A DNA stretch of 34,632 nt from an uncultured Lachnospiraceae bacterium (GCA_951801955.1 CATOOV010000035.1:1-34632); one strand, 5' to 3'. Positions 24,773 through 33,521 are shown, counted from the stretch's first letter. Numbers and translations are program-made. Notes: generated by a model from the sequence alone, not told the origin.

Positions 24773-26352
24773 CATTTTTTTTGCACAAGTACCGTGCGGT
24801 AATATTTTAAATTAAAGGGGATTCCCTCAACCGTGGCTTCACGCCGTTTCAATACATAATGATAACCTTGGGCGACGTTTTTCAGCCTGGGATATGCCAC
24901 AGCAGAACAGATTCCATTCTCTCTTACAAAGTCTTCCCAGCGCTCATCCGGGCATTTCAAATATTCCTTAAACTCTTTCGACCCCATCCCAATCTCTTTG
25001 CGGAATTGTTCTTGCTTCTGCAATCCCACTTCGTTATTGGTACAAAGAATAAAACGGCGCTTTCCCCCATCTTTTGCATTCATCTGAGCCACAGCTTCCC
25101 CAATACTTCCAGAACCTGCAAAGAAATCCAAAACCAGTGCATCTCTTTTTTCTGAAACACCCGCAAGGTGAAGACAATGTTTTAAAAAGTCACAAGGCTT
25201 TTTCCCATTTCGAAATTCCACACCTCCCTCACAGCCTACGCAATTAAATGCTTCCTCAAAATCCACATAATTCGGATAAGGCACATACTTTAGATCCAAG
25301 CGATTTTGCGGAACTCCCTGAAAATAATCCGCATTTACCCTCCGCTCTTTTTGTTCTGGAATCCGAAAATACCGGTATCCCAGTCCATCAGAACCGATAT
25401 CCGGTACCTTATAAAGAAAGCCCTGTTCCGTTTTCATCCGCGATGCCAAATGCTTCATAAAAAATCTTCCGCTGCTGTTTCCTTCTTTTAAACTTCCCCG
25501 AACGCTGATTTTCTTTAAACCTTCCTTACATTCCTCAATCCGTTCCATGAGATATTGTCCTGGCTCAAATATTTGCACTTGCTTTTTGCCCATCCATTCC
25601 ACTCTCGGCTGGTCTGTCAACTCCGTAATTTTTATATTATAATCCCGAAACCCTGTATTATCCTGTGTTCTTTTCTGAATTTTAAATGCGGGGCTTTTCT
25701 GGTAAAACAGAAGAAATTCTGTCACTTCATGAAAATCTTTATCCCCCTTTAAGATCCGGTCTTCATGCCGTACCTTTACGGTCAGCATGGTCAAATAATT
25801 ATCCTCTCCGAAAATCTCATCACATAAAAGCTTTAGGACAAACAATTCATTTTCATTAATGGACATCATCATACATCCCTCCGGCTTTAACAGTTTTCGC
25901 CCGGCACGGATCCGTTCCCCCACATAGGACAGCCATCTGCTGTGGCGGAACTGGTCATTTCTGTTAATATAGCCATCCTTGTACTGGAACCCTCTGGACT
26001 CTGTATTATAAGGAAAATCCACATAAATGGCATCCACTTTGCCCAGATACTCTTGTTCCAGCACTTTAAGGCTGTGCAGGTTATCACCTTCAATCAGCAG
26101 ATTCCAAGGAGCCCCTTCCAGATAATGAAAGGATTTATCCTCAACTTCTATAAACATCGGAAGCATCTTCTCTGTTTGTTCTGAATCCAGCTCCCTATGA
26201 TGTTCATACACCAAACCATATGCTTGTCGTGTCAATGCCTGTTCTATTTCACCAATGATGCTCTGAGCCTTTGGGTCATCCGATTTCATTTCCCGAATTT
26301 CTTCCAGGAATCCTATCATCTTTTCTATTTTTTCCTGATTCAAATTGGTCAT
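24772..26352 (-). CDS. Solitary DNA adenine methyltransferase (type III Mod-like), variant catalytic motif
   Basis: The 526-residue protein has the beta-class order of DNA N6-adenine/N4-cytosine methyltransferases. Motif IV (D112-FPYNT) follows NLLIEGDNLHSLKVL and comes first; the AdoMet motif I (D409-FFAGSGS) follows, with a long target-recognition region between (about 170-380). Type III Mod subunits look like this, but motif IV is normally DPPY; phenylalanine at position two is unusual. No Res nuclease gene is next to it, so it is either an orphan regulator-type methylase or inactive. The start at ATG 26352 has GAGAGGAAG upstream. It lies 67 bases after nagA and could receive read-through from the nan operon. 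Confidence 0.85.
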   Translation of the reverse strand: MTNLNQEKIEKMIGFLEEIREMKSDDPKAQSIIGEIEQALTRQAYGLVYEHHRELDSEQTEKMLPMFIEVEDKSFHYLEGAPWNLLIEGDNLHSLKVLEQEYLGKVDAIYVDFPYNTESRGFQYKDGYINRNDQFRHSRWLSYVGERIRAGRKLLKPEGCMMMSINENELFVLKLLCDEIFGEDNYLTMLTVKVRHEDRILKGDKDFHEVTEFLLFYQKSPAFKIQKRTQDNTGFRDYNIKITELTDQPRVEWMGKKQVQIFEPGQYLMERIEECKEGLKKISVRGSLKEGNSSGRFFMKHLASRMKTEQGFLYKVPDIGSDGLGYRYFRIPEQKERRVNADYFQGVPQNRLDLKYVPYPNYVDFEEAFNCVGCEGGVEFRNGKKPCDFLKHCLHLAGVSEKRDALVLDFFAGSGSIGEAVAQMNAKDGGKRRFILCTNNEVGLQKQEQFRKEIGMGSKEFKEYLKCPDERWEDFVRENGICSAVAYPRLKNVAQGYHYVLKRREATVEGIPFNLKYYRTVLVQKK

Positions 26353-26374
26353 GGTGTGCTTCCTCTCAAAAGTC

Positions 26375-26418
26375 AAATACCTCGCAGGCATCAATCTTCC
26401 TTGTGCCAGCAGGTATTT
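26375..26418 (-). terminator. Weak hairpin after nagA
   Basis: On the minus strand AAATACCT (26411-26418) pairs with AGGTATTT (26375-26382). Only TTGACTTTTG follows, so termination would be partial and read-through into the methyltransferase gene is possible. Confidence 0.35.
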
Positions 26419-26419
26419 T

Positions 26420-27592
26420 TTATTGGGCTTTACAATTTCCCATTACCCTTTTCCCATCCTTTAAAACCATCTTTAGATTCAGATCGGAGTCCAACAATAC
26501 GAGATTTGCCTTTTTCCCTGGGGCAATGGAGCCATATTTTTTATCTTCTCCCAATGCTTTTGCCGGATTAATCGTTGCGCATGCCACTGCAGTTTCCAAG
26601 GGAATCCCCATCTTTTTGACCGCAGTCCTCATACAGTCCATCAAGTTCGTTGCAGAACCTGCAAGCGCCCCGTTGGAGACAAGCGTTGCACGCTTTCCTT
26701 TCACCTCTACTTCCAGCCCCCCTAGGAGATAACGTCCGTCTGGCATTCCTGTCGCGCGCATACTGTCGCTAATCAGTATCATCCGGTCTTCTCCCATCAT
26801 TCGGAAGGTCGCCCGAACCACAGCAGGGTGAATGTGCACGCCGTCGCAGATCAGCTCCGCATTTACATGAGGGCTGTCTGCCACTGCTCCCACTACCCCT
26901 GGCATACGATGGGTAAAGGCAGGCATTGCATTGTATAAGTGAACCGCATGGTTTGCCCCTGCATCAAAAGCTGCCTTTGCCGTATCATAATCTGCATTGG
27001 TATGGGCAAGGGAAATATTTACCTTATGCTTGATCCCCTGAATCACTTGGAGCGCGTTCTTATTTTTTTCCGGGGCAATGCCGATAAACTTTACCAGCCC
27101 TTCAGAGGCGTCCAAAAACTGCTGGCAAATTTCCAGATTACAGGAGATAATATTCCGGCCATCCTGCGCCCCCTTCTTTTCTGCGCTGATAAACGGTCCC
27201 TCCATATTGATTCCAAGCAAATCCGCCCCTTGCATTTTCTTCTGTAACGCCGCCTTTTTGTAGGAAGCGCCAACAGACAAAACCTGCTCTAATTCTTTCA
27301 CAGGAAGAGTCATCGTCGCCGGAGCTATTCCTGTGACGCCTACAGACGCCTCGTATTTTGCAATCTCTGCAATCGCCTCCGTGGTACCGTCACAAAAATC
27401 ATAACCCATACATCCGTGAAAATGAATATCAATCAGCCCAGGAATCGCATAGCATCCTTTCCCATCTATAATTTCTCCATCTGCATCCTGTGGAACCTGG
27501 GATGGTTCCTCAAACCGTCCATCACAAATGGCAATCCCACCTTCCGTGAATTTCTTTTCTTCCGTAAAAACTTTCACATTTTTAATAATCAT
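26420..27592 (-). CDS. nagA: N-acetylglucosamine-6-phosphate deacetylase
   Basis: The 390-residue amidohydrolase converts GlcNAc-6-P to GlcN-6-P and acetate. Seen in order: metal motif H57-F-H59 in PGLIDIHFHGCMGYD, NMEGPFIS, ISLAHTNADY, HLYNAMPAFTHRMPG, the substrate-binding ICDGVHIHP, and the catalytic aspartate in LISDSMRATG. The length is normal for the family. The ATG has AAGGAG nine bases upstream and overlaps the end of the RpiR gene by 11 bases, so it is the last sugar gene of the nan operon. It joins sialic acid and GlcNAc breakdown. Confidence 0.95.
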   Translation of the reverse strand: MIIKNVKVFTEEKKFTEGGIAICDGRFEEPSQVPQDADGEIIDGKGCYAIPGLIDIHFHGCMGYDFCDGTTEAIAEIAKYEASVGVTGIAPATMTLPVKELEQVLSVGASYKKAALQKKMQGADLLGINMEGPFISAEKKGAQDGRNIISCNLEICQQFLDASEGLVKFIGIAPEKNKNALQVIQGIKHKVNISLAHTNADYDTAKAAFDAGANHAVHLYNAMPAFTHRMPGVVGAVADSPHVNAELICDGVHIHPAVVRATFRMMGEDRMILISDSMRATGMPDGRYLLGGLEVEVKGKRATLVSNGALAGSATNLMDCMRTAVKKMGIPLETAVACATINPAKALGEDKKYGSIAPGKKANLVLLDSDLNLKMVLKDGKRVMGNCKAQ

Positions 27593-28412
27593 TATTTTTT
27601 ACTCCTTCCAACGCACGTAACGTATGATCGTGAAATGTTTCTTTTTTGTATTTATCCTGCTGCACATAGCAGGCATATATGATGTCCAGCATCACCAGTA
27701 CCGGAAATTGGGGCGAGATTACATTGCCATGGTTGAGATGCTTTAGGGAAGGAACCAACACTACCTCGTCACAAAATTCATCAAATTCTGGTTTGTTATT
27801 TGCAGTAACCAGCACTGTCTTTGCCCCTCTTTTATAAGATTCCCTGAGAAAATACAGCACTCCCTTCTGTTCCCCGCTGATACTAATACCAAAAATCAAA
27901 CTCCTGTTATCCCGAAACACGGTCTGCATCCGCATGATATCTGTATCTTTCACAGAATTAATGTCCACGCCGATTCTCATAAAACGCATTTCCATCTCAT
28001 CGGAAGCAAACCCAGAACTTCCTGTCCCGCATACAAAAACCCTTTCTGCCTTATTCAAGTATTTTGCAATTCTTCCAATCTGCACCTCATCCATCAGGCT
28101 GTAAGTCTTATTTAAAAGTTCCTGATAGGCATTTAGTACCATTCTAGTATTGCCCGTAATGGATTCCTGCTTCTCTACAAAAGTCTTTTCGTACTGGTAC
28201 ACAAATTCCCGATACCCCCGATAACCGCATTTTTTTGCAAACCGTGACAGGGAAGCTTCCGATACAAACAGCTTTTGGGCCACTGATTTTGCCGAAAAAT
28301 CTACTTTCTTGCGATTCTGTATAAAAAAATCTGCAATGTTCTTTTCCACGGTTGTAAAATTATCATAATTCGATTCGATCATCGGCACAACAGATTTCAC
28401 ATAATATTCCAT
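27582..28412 (-). CDS. RpiR/MurR family regulator, likely NanR of the sialic acid operon
   Basis: The 276-residue protein has an N-terminal RpiR helix-turn-helix (about 15-75, with SVAQKLFVSEASLSRFAKKC). A SIS sugar-phosphate-binding domain (about 110-235, with VFVCGTGSSGF and GISISGEQ) follows. Such regulators sense phosphorylated sugars; in other Firmicutes NanR senses ManNAc-6-P. Its position inside the nan-nag operon makes it the probable regulator, acting at the GAAA-N4-TTTC dyads at 33331-33373. ATG 28412 is chosen because GGTGAGGG lies just upstream, while ATG 28445 has no site. It overlaps nagA by 11 bases. Confidence 0.88.
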   Translation of the reverse strand: MEYYVKSVVPMIESNYDNFTTVEKNIADFFIQNRKKVDFSAKSVAQKLFVSEASLSRFAKKCGYRGYREFVYQYEKTFVEKQESITGNTRMVLNAYQELLNKTYSLMDEVQIGRIAKYLNKAERVFVCGTGSSGFASDEMEMRFMRIGVDINSVKDTDIMRMQTVFRDNRSLIFGISISGEQKGVLYFLRESYKRGAKTVLVTANNKPEFDEFCDEVVLVPSLKHLNHGNVISPQFPVLVMLDIIYACYVQQDKYKKETFHDHTLRALEGVKNNDY

Positions 28413-28505
28413 ATCCCTCACCCTTTTCCCTATCACAGTTATCATATAGGCAGGTCAATTGAAGTATCGCATCCGCATGGAATCTATTGTTGCCCACCAC
28501 CTAAA

Positions 28506-29393
28506 TCAAATATGCTGCCGCTGTAAGAAATGGTAGAATGCCCCTAACATCCCGGCATCATTCCGATGTTTTGCAAATGCAAGCCTTGTACGGCAGGCAA
28601 TCTCTGGAAGCAAATACTTACCAATTGATGTCTCAATCCTTCCTCTCAGGAATTGCTCCTGCGCCATAATTCCTCCGCCCAATACGACAACCTCTGGATT
28701 TAGCACATAACAGATATTAGCAATGCCCTGCCCAAGTACGTCCGTCATCTCGTCAATAGCATGAATACATAAATCATCGCCATTTTTTGCAGCTTCAAAG
28801 ATACGGTATCCATTCCAGCGTTCCCTTGGCTCCTTCTTCCATTCTGCCACTTTTTTTGTGAGAATGCTCGCGGCGCCAAGGGTCTGGAAATCTCCACCTT
28901 CCATGACCATATATCCTACCTCGCAGGCGCTTCCGCTAAATCCTCGGAAAACCTCTCCATCTATGACAATACTTCCGCCAATTCCAGTTCCTACTGTAAG
29001 CATCAGTGCGATCCTGCTGCCTGCCGAGGCGCCAGAATGATACTCTGCAAGCCCGGCGCAGTTGACGTCATTTTCCACCTCGCAGGGAATCTGAAATCTA
29101 TTCTCCAAGACTTTTTTGTATTCTGTCCCTGTATAGTCAGGAATCAAAGGCGCCGCATATGTGATGGTTCCTTTTTGCGTGTCTACCATTCCTGCCGTAG
29201 AGATGCAAATACCACAGATCTTCTCCTGCTGGCAATGCTGCCCTACAATTTTTTCTACCTTGCTTAGAATTGCCGAACCTCCTCTGTGCGCCTCCGTATC
29301 CAAAACATCCCTGCTTAAAATTTGCCCATCTTCCTGGATGATTCCGTACTTGATTGCAGTCCCGCCTATGTCAACGCTGATATACTTTTTCAT
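28506..29393 (-). CDS. nanK: ROK family sugar kinase, likely N-acetylmannosamine kinase
   Basis: The 295-residue kinase has the ROK phosphate loop DIGGTAIKYG (8-17), catalytic-region ENDVNCAGLAEY, TVGTGIGG and the adenosine motif VVLGGGIMAQ. The usual ROK zinc cluster (C-x-C-G-x2-G-C) is missing; the equivalent region reads SACEVGYMVMEGG, a known zinc-free ROK variant. From context it should phosphorylate ManNAc to ManNAc-6-P between NanA and NanE; glucokinase activity cannot be ruled out by motif. ATG 29393 gives the family N-terminus. It is placed between nanQ and the RpiR gene. Confidence 0.85.
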   Translation of the reverse strand: MKKYISVDIGGTAIKYGIIQEDGQILSRDVLDTEAHRGGSAILSKVEKIVGQHCQQEKICGICISTAGMVDTQKGTITYAAPLIPDYTGTEYKKVLENRFQIPCEVENDVNCAGLAEYHSGASAGSRIALMLTVGTGIGGSIVIDGEVFRGFSGSACEVGYMVMEGGDFQTLGAASILTKKVAEWKKEPRERWNGYRIFEAAKNGDDLCIHAIDEMTDVLGQGIANICYVLNPEVVVLGGGIMAQEQFLRGRIETSIGKYLLPEIACRTRLAFAKHRNDAGMLGAFYHFLQRQHI

Positions 29394-29446
29394 ATTCGTT
29401 CTCTGCCTGTCTTTCATTATAATATATTGTTGTATTGTCTACAATG

Positions 29447-29896
29447 TCAAATCTTTACTTTAAAAATCGCTTTCTTGACGGATTCCGGTCCCTCCACGGC
29501 AACCGCGGTGCGATGAGCGTCATTGGGATAGCATACCAAAAAATCCCCTGGTTTCAATACCAAAGACCCGTTCTTTTCCCCCTGCATAGGCAGAAAATCA
29601 TCCTTCTGTACATACTCTTTTAACTGCATATTCTGGATAAAATTCACATCAATCTGTTCCTGCCCCTGAAGCATGACATGGACATCCAGATATTCTTTAT
29701 GCGCTTCCCAGAAACGATTTTCAGGGGTTGTTGTGGTATACTCCACCACATTTACAAAGAATCTGTCCCCATCAATTTCATGGCATCCTTTTTCATAGGA
29801 AACCAGGTCATGCTCCTTTACATATGCGAAACACTCTTGGATCGAATTTTCCAAAAATGAAAATTCCTTACTGTGGTTTAAATTTCCGAAAATCAT
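29447..29896 (-). CDS. nanQ: YhcH/YjgK/YiaL family protein, sialic acid anomerase-like
   Basis: The 149-residue beta-barrel (cupin-like) protein has the family metal motif EAHKEYLDVHVMLQG (near 66-80) and the second-site YPNDAHR (near 124-130). E. coli YhcH, now NanQ, speeds interconversion of N-acetylneuraminate anomers so that the lyase receives its preferred form. Location directly between the transporter and kinase genes of the nan operon supports that role. Its ATG follows an AAGGAGGAG site. The region upstream to the transporter gene holds a strong hairpin (29955-29991). Confidence 0.85.
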   Translation of the reverse strand: MIFGNLNHSKEFSFLENSIQECFAYVKEHDLVSYEKGCHEIDGDRFFVNVVEYTTTTPENRFWEAHKEYLDVHVMLQGQEQIDVNFIQNMQLKEYVQKDDFLPMQGEKNGSLVLKPGDFLVCYPNDAHRTAVAVEGPESVKKAIFKVKI

Positions 29897-29954
29897 ATTT
29901 GTTCTCCTCCTTAACGCCGTACTCTCAAAAGTACTTTATGCATGATTTAAATTG

Positions 29955-29991
29955 AGTATCAAAAGGCAGCGGTACACTACCTTTTGATACT
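29955..29991 (-). promoter_or_regulatory. Intra-operon 15-bp stem-loop between transporter and nanQ
   Basis: AGTATCAAAAGG(T)AG (minus strand, 29977-29991) pairs over 15 bp with 29955-29969 across a seven-base loop, with one G-T pair. Only CAATTTAAAT follows, so it is a poor terminator. A role as a partial terminator or a 3'-end-stabilising or processing hairpin in the polycistronic mRNA is inferred. Confidence 0.6.
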
Positions 29992-30014
29992 TGTTTTCAG
30001 CTTCGGCAATTGCT

Positions 30015-31514
30015 TTATTTAAAAATTGTGGTATTGGGAAGGGGTTCGCTGCACTCCCCCTTAATCTTTGTCCAAAGCAGGCTTGCAGGGATTCCCACAA
30101 CTAAAGATACTGCAATGGAGATAATGGAGTAAGACCAGATGGACACTGCTTCTGCCGGAACGAAATATTTAATGCCCACCATAACTGCAGTTGCCGCAAT
30201 AAAGGCAAGCGCTGCTCCAAACGTATTGGCAACCTTTGTAAACGCTCCTAATATAAACATACCAATCAAAATGCCAAGTACCAGCCCCATAAATCCATTG
30301 AACCATTCATATGCTGACTTCACACCGCCGTTCGCCAGTACCATTGCCACAGCAATTGCAAATACTCCAACTACTAAAGATACATACTGTCCGATCTTTG
30401 TCTGTTTCTCAAAGCTTAACTCTTTCTTGCTGAGACGTGCCTGAATATCCAAGGTCCAGCTAGAAGCCACTGAATTGAGACCTGTAGACAAGGTAGACTG
30501 TGAAGCCGCATATATTGCGGCAAGAAGAATTCCTGTAATACCCACTGGAAGCTCAAATGCAATATAGGAGGCAAAAATCTGATCCTGTGCCGCTGCTGGG
30601 GGAAGTTCATTCTGCTGATAAAACACATACAGCCCTGTTCCAATCAGGTAGAACACAGTTGCAATAAAAATAGATAAAGCCCCATTGGTCAGCATCATTT
30701 TATTGAGTTTTTTTGTGTCTGTAGTGGTGGTAAAACGCTGCACAATATCCTGGCTGGACACATAGGAACCCATGGTATTGAATCCAGCACCCACAATCAT
30801 AATAAATACACTGTCCTTTAATATGTTGGGATTAAAAATCGGCTGGTCTGGAGCAAGGAATTTTCCTCCTGCCAATGCACCAAACACGGCTCCTGCACCG
30901 CCGTCAATATTAGCAAGCAAAAATATCAGTGCGAAAGTAACCCCGATCAAAAGTACTGAACCTTGGATGAAATCTGTCCAAAGTACGGATTTCAGCCCGC
31001 CTGTATAAGAGTATATAATAGCAATAACCCCCATAATAACAATCAGTAAATTCACATCAATTCCAGTGAGGCTTCCAAGTACCATGCAAGGAAGATACAT
31101 GATAATAGACATGCGTCCTACCTGATAGACAATAAACATAACTGCTCCCAATACCCGAAGCCCTTTACTTCCAAACCGAAGCTCCAAATAATGGTATGCC
31201 GTATCGATATCCAGCTTACTATAAATTGGCAGGAAAAAACGGATTGTAATAGGAATTGCCAAAAGCATACCAAGCTGTGCAAACCACATAATCCATGTTC
31301 CCGCATAGGAATTTCCCGCAAGGGACAAAAATGAAATCGGACTTAATAATGTTGCAAATATGGATACGGAGGTTACCCACCAAGGCACTGTTCCGTCCCC
31401 CTTAAAATATTCTTTTCCCTTCATATCTTTCTTTGCAAAATGAAGACCAGCAAACAATACCGCTGCCAGATATACGATTAAGATAATCAAATCAATCATT
31501 GTAAATCCTTGCAT
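30015..31514 (-). CDS. Sodium:solute symporter, likely sialic acid transporter
   Basis: The 499-residue membrane protein belongs to the SSS family (about 13 helices). It opens with an outward N-terminus and first helix IDLIILIVYLAAVLFAGL, then SIFATLLSPISFLSLAGNSY, where the sodium and substrate residues of helix 1 lie, and YSYTGGLKSVLWTDFIQG. SSS transporters such as SiaT/NanT import N-acetylneuraminate with Na+. Position directly downstream of nanA in a full catabolic operon supports that substrate. AGGAGGT lies eight bases before the ATG. No ABC or TRAP sialic acid system and no sialidase is in the window, so the cell is likely fed free sialic acid. Confidence 0.88.
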   Translation of the reverse strand: MQGFTMIDLIILIVYLAAVLFAGLHFAKKDMKGKEYFKGDGTVPWWVTSVSIFATLLSPISFLSLAGNSYAGTWIMWFAQLGMLLAIPITIRFFLPIYSKLDIDTAYHYLELRFGSKGLRVLGAVMFIVYQVGRMSIIMYLPCMVLGSLTGIDVNLLIVIMGVIAIIYSYTGGLKSVLWTDFIQGSVLLIGVTFALIFLLANIDGGAGAVFGALAGGKFLAPDQPIFNPNILKDSVFIMIVGAGFNTMGSYVSSQDIVQRFTTTTDTKKLNKMMLTNGALSIFIATVFYLIGTGLYVFYQQNELPPAAAQDQIFASYIAFELPVGITGILLAAIYAASQSTLSTGLNSVASSWTLDIQARLSKKELSFEKQTKIGQYVSLVVGVFAIAVAMVLANGGVKSAYEWFNGFMGLVLGILIGMFILGAFTKVANTFGAALAFIAATAVMVGIKYFVPAEAVSIWSYSIISIAVSLVVGIPASLLWTKIKGECSEPLPNTTIFK

Positions 31515-31538
31515 AGCTTTTACCTCCTCGTTTTTTCC

Positions 31539-32459
31539 TTACCCCAGGTAAGTTTCTTTTGCAGAGCGAATCATCTTTGCCGCTTCTTCTACCACTGCCA
31601 TATCCTCATTGGTCAATGCTGGAAGCGGTTTTCTTACCCCTCCAAGGTCCAAATTCTCATTGATTTTAAGAATCGCTTTGATCACCCCATACATATTGCC
31701 GTGCGCAGAACACATTTTATAGATAATATTGTTGGCTGCATACTGGATTTCTTTTGCTTTTTTCAAATCCCCTGCCTTTACATACTCATCCATTTTCAGG
31801 AACAATTCCGGCATGGCTCCATAGGTTCCGCCAATTGCTCCCTCTGCGCCGATGACACGCCCGCTGATAAACTGCTCGTCTGGTCCGTTGAAGATCACAT
31901 AATCCTCTCCAGCCTCAGCCTTAAACATTTGGATATCCTGTACTGGCATAGAAGAATTCTTTACGCCGATCACCTTGGGATTCTTTCTCATCTCGGCAAA
32001 CAAATTCATCGTAAGCGCCACGCCGGCAAGCTGTGGAATATTATAGATTACAAAATCGGTGTTTGGCGCTGCTGCGCTGATATCATTCCAGTACTGGGCA
32101 ATGGCATGTTCCGGCAGCCGGAAATAAATCGGCGGAATTGCTGCAATTGCATCTACCCCAAGGCTTTCTGCATGTCGGGCAAGTTCCATACTATCCTTGG
32201 TATTGTTGCATGCCACATGTGCAATCACAGTAAGCTTTCCCTCTGCCGCCTTCATCACCTGTTCCAAAACCAGTTTCTTATCTTCTACGCTCTGATAAAT
32301 ACATTCTCCTGAGGAACCGTTTACATAGACTCCTTTCACGCCCTTTTTTATAAAATACTGGGTAAGCGCCTGTACGCCTTCCGGGCTGATATTGCCCTCT
32401 TTGTCATAACATGCATAAAATGCTGGAATAATGCCTTTGTACTTGTCAAGATTTCTCAT
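31539..32459 (-). CDS. nanA: N-acetylneuraminate lyase
   Basis: The 306-residue class I aldolase splits Neu5Ac into ManNAc and pyruvate. It has the DHDPS-fold signature GSSGE (near 48-52), the catalytic tyrosine in VIYNIP and the Schiff-base lysine K167 in VIGVKNSS, equivalent to K165 of E. coli NanA. GGTYGAMPELF is also typical of the NAL group. ATG 32459 is preferred to ATG 32495 because AGGAG lies nine bases upstream and it removes a non-conserved charged extension. It follows nanE in the operon and lies 24 bases before the transporter gene. Confidence 0.94.
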   Translation of the reverse strand: MRNLDKYKGIIPAFYACYDKEGNISPEGVQALTQYFIKKGVKGVYVNGSSGECIYQSVEDKKLVLEQVMKAAEGKLTVIAHVACNNTKDSMELARHAESLGVDAIAAIPPIYFRLPEHAIAQYWNDISAAAPNTDFVIYNIPQLAGVALTMNLFAEMRKNPKVIGVKNSSMPVQDIQMFKAEAGEDYVIFNGPDEQFISGRVIGAEGAIGGTYGAMPELFLKMDEYVKAGDLKKAKEIQYAANNIIYKMCSAHGNMYGVIKAILKINENLDLGGVRKPLPALTNEDMAVVEEAAKMIRSAKETYLG

Positions 32460-32493
32460 AATGGTTTTCTCCTTTTCTTTTTCAGTCATTGCC

Positions 32494-32629
32494 ATATGGT
32501 ACTTGGTCTTTGCATACTGTCAAAAATGTTTTTACTAAAATACTTGTTTCTCTTGCCGAATGTTTGTGTAAATGTTTTGTTGTAAAATACTCGTTTTTCT
32601 AGTCCAACGCTTCTGCAAATGATTTTGTG
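32494..32629 (-). repeat. Tandem duplicates of the 3' end of nanE
   Basis: Two 47-base units, 32583-32629 (mostly coding end of nanE) and 32536-32582 (non-coding), align at about three quarters of positions, sharing TAAAATACT-GTTT and AAATG blocks. A third, more degenerate unit lies at about 32494-32535. The arrangement parallels the triplicated 3' end at 7804-7979. Confidence 0.65.
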
Positions 32630-33288
32630 ATCAGCTGAGGCCTCGTAATAATCGATCCTACTACTACGCTGAAAGCTCCCAGTTCAATCACCCGTTTTGC
32701 CTTCTGCGGCGTATTGATATTGCCTTCCGCAATCACTTTGTGCTTCACGCTGGAAATAATCTCTCTTAAAATTTTAAAATCATCCGCTTCAATTTTATCC
32801 GCCTTGCTCTGCTCGGTATAACCTACCATCGTTGTCCCAATAAAATCAAAGCCCAGTTCATCTGCATGAAGCGCCTCCCCCACTGTGGAACAATCTGCCA
32901 TCCAGAGCTGGTTTGGATATTTTTCCTTCAACTCACGAAAGAAATCATCCAGCGCCACACCGTTGGGACGAAGCGCCCCTGTGGCGTCAAGGGCAATGAT
33001 CTCAGGCTTTACCTCCATCAGCTCCTCTACTTCCTTCATCGTGGGCGTAATATAAACCTTGCTGTCCGCATAGTCCCGTTTCACGATCCCAATAATGGGA
33101 AGATCCACCTGAGACTGAATCTCTTCGATATCCTCTTTCGTGTTGGCACGGACTCCATACGCCCCTCCTTCTTTTGCGGCGAGTGCCATCCTTCCCATAA
33201 TAAAGGAAGAGTGCAGCGGTTCGTGAGGTAACGCCTGGCAAGACACAATCAATTTCCCTTCCAGGCTCTGTACTTTTTTTTCTCCCAT
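32599..33288 (-). CDS. nanE: N-acetylmannosamine-6-phosphate 2-epimerase
   Basis: The 229-residue TIM-barrel enzyme converts ManNAc-6-P to GlcNAc-6-P. Family motifs are visible: [16 protein letters not shown] (13-28), [20 protein letters not shown] with the catalytic lysine, [42 protein letters not shown] and [10 protein letters not shown]. It is the first gene of the nan operon. AGGAGG precedes the ATG and the promoter lies at 33317-33344. Its last codons are part of a tandemly duplicated segment running into the following intergenic space. Confidence 0.95.
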   Translation of the reverse strand: MGEKKVQSLEGKLIVSCQALPHEPLHSSFIMGRMALAAKEGGAYGVRANTKEDIEEIQSQVDLPIIGIVKRDYADSKVYITPTMKEVEELMEVKPEIIALDATGALRPNGVALDDFFRELKEKYPNQLWMADCSTVGEALHADELGFDFIGTTMVGYTEQSKADKIEADDFKILREIISSVKHKVIAEGNINTPQKAKRVIELGAFSVVVGSIITRPQLITKSFAEALD

Positions 33289-33316
33289 TTTTTTGTCCTC
33301 CTTTTCTGTAACACCA

Positions 33317-33344
33317 AGTATATCAGCAAAGAAATTATTTTCAA
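33317..33344 (-). promoter_or_regulatory. Promoter of the nan operon
   Basis: On the minus strand TTGAAA (33339-33344) and TATACT (33317-33322) are 16 bases apart, about 30 bases upstream of the nanE ATG. A GAAA-N4-TTTC dyad (33331-33342) overlaps the -35 and spacer. Confidence 0.75.
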
Positions 33345-33373
33345 TACAATTTTACTTGTTAGAAAGTTCTTTC
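33331..33373. promoter_or_regulatory. Pair of GAAA-N4-TTTC dyads, candidate RpiR (NanR) operators
   Basis: GAAATTATTTTC (33331-33342) and GAAAGTTCTTTC (33362-33373) share the same half-sites and spacing and lie 31 bases apart, about three helical turns. The first overlaps the nan promoter. Binding by the operon's RpiR regulator is inferred. Confidence 0.5.
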
Positions 33374-33493
33374 AACGTTTTCCAAATGCACCTGTATTTT
33401 CCTCTTCCTTTTCCACTTTTCCTTGGTCATTTTGTATAAAACATTGTTGTTTCTTTCCTTCTCTGAAAGTGTCTCCAATTATGCACTTTTTTA

Positions 33494-33521
33494 TTGAAAT
33501 TCTTTTTTTTCTTGATATACT
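33494..33521 (+). promoter_or_regulatory. Promoter of nagB, matching the nan promoter
   Basis: TTGAAA (33494-33499) and TATACT (33516-33521) are 16 bases apart, the same boxes and spacing as the divergent nan promoter. GAAATTCTTTTT here is one base off the dyad seen there. The leader to the nagB ATG would be about 120 bases. Confidence 0.65.

Noticed and set aside
33464..33477. Possible cre site (TGAAAGTGTCTCCA) upstream of nagB
   Set aside because: The central CG and the right half of the consensus are missing, so catabolite control by CcpA is not supported.
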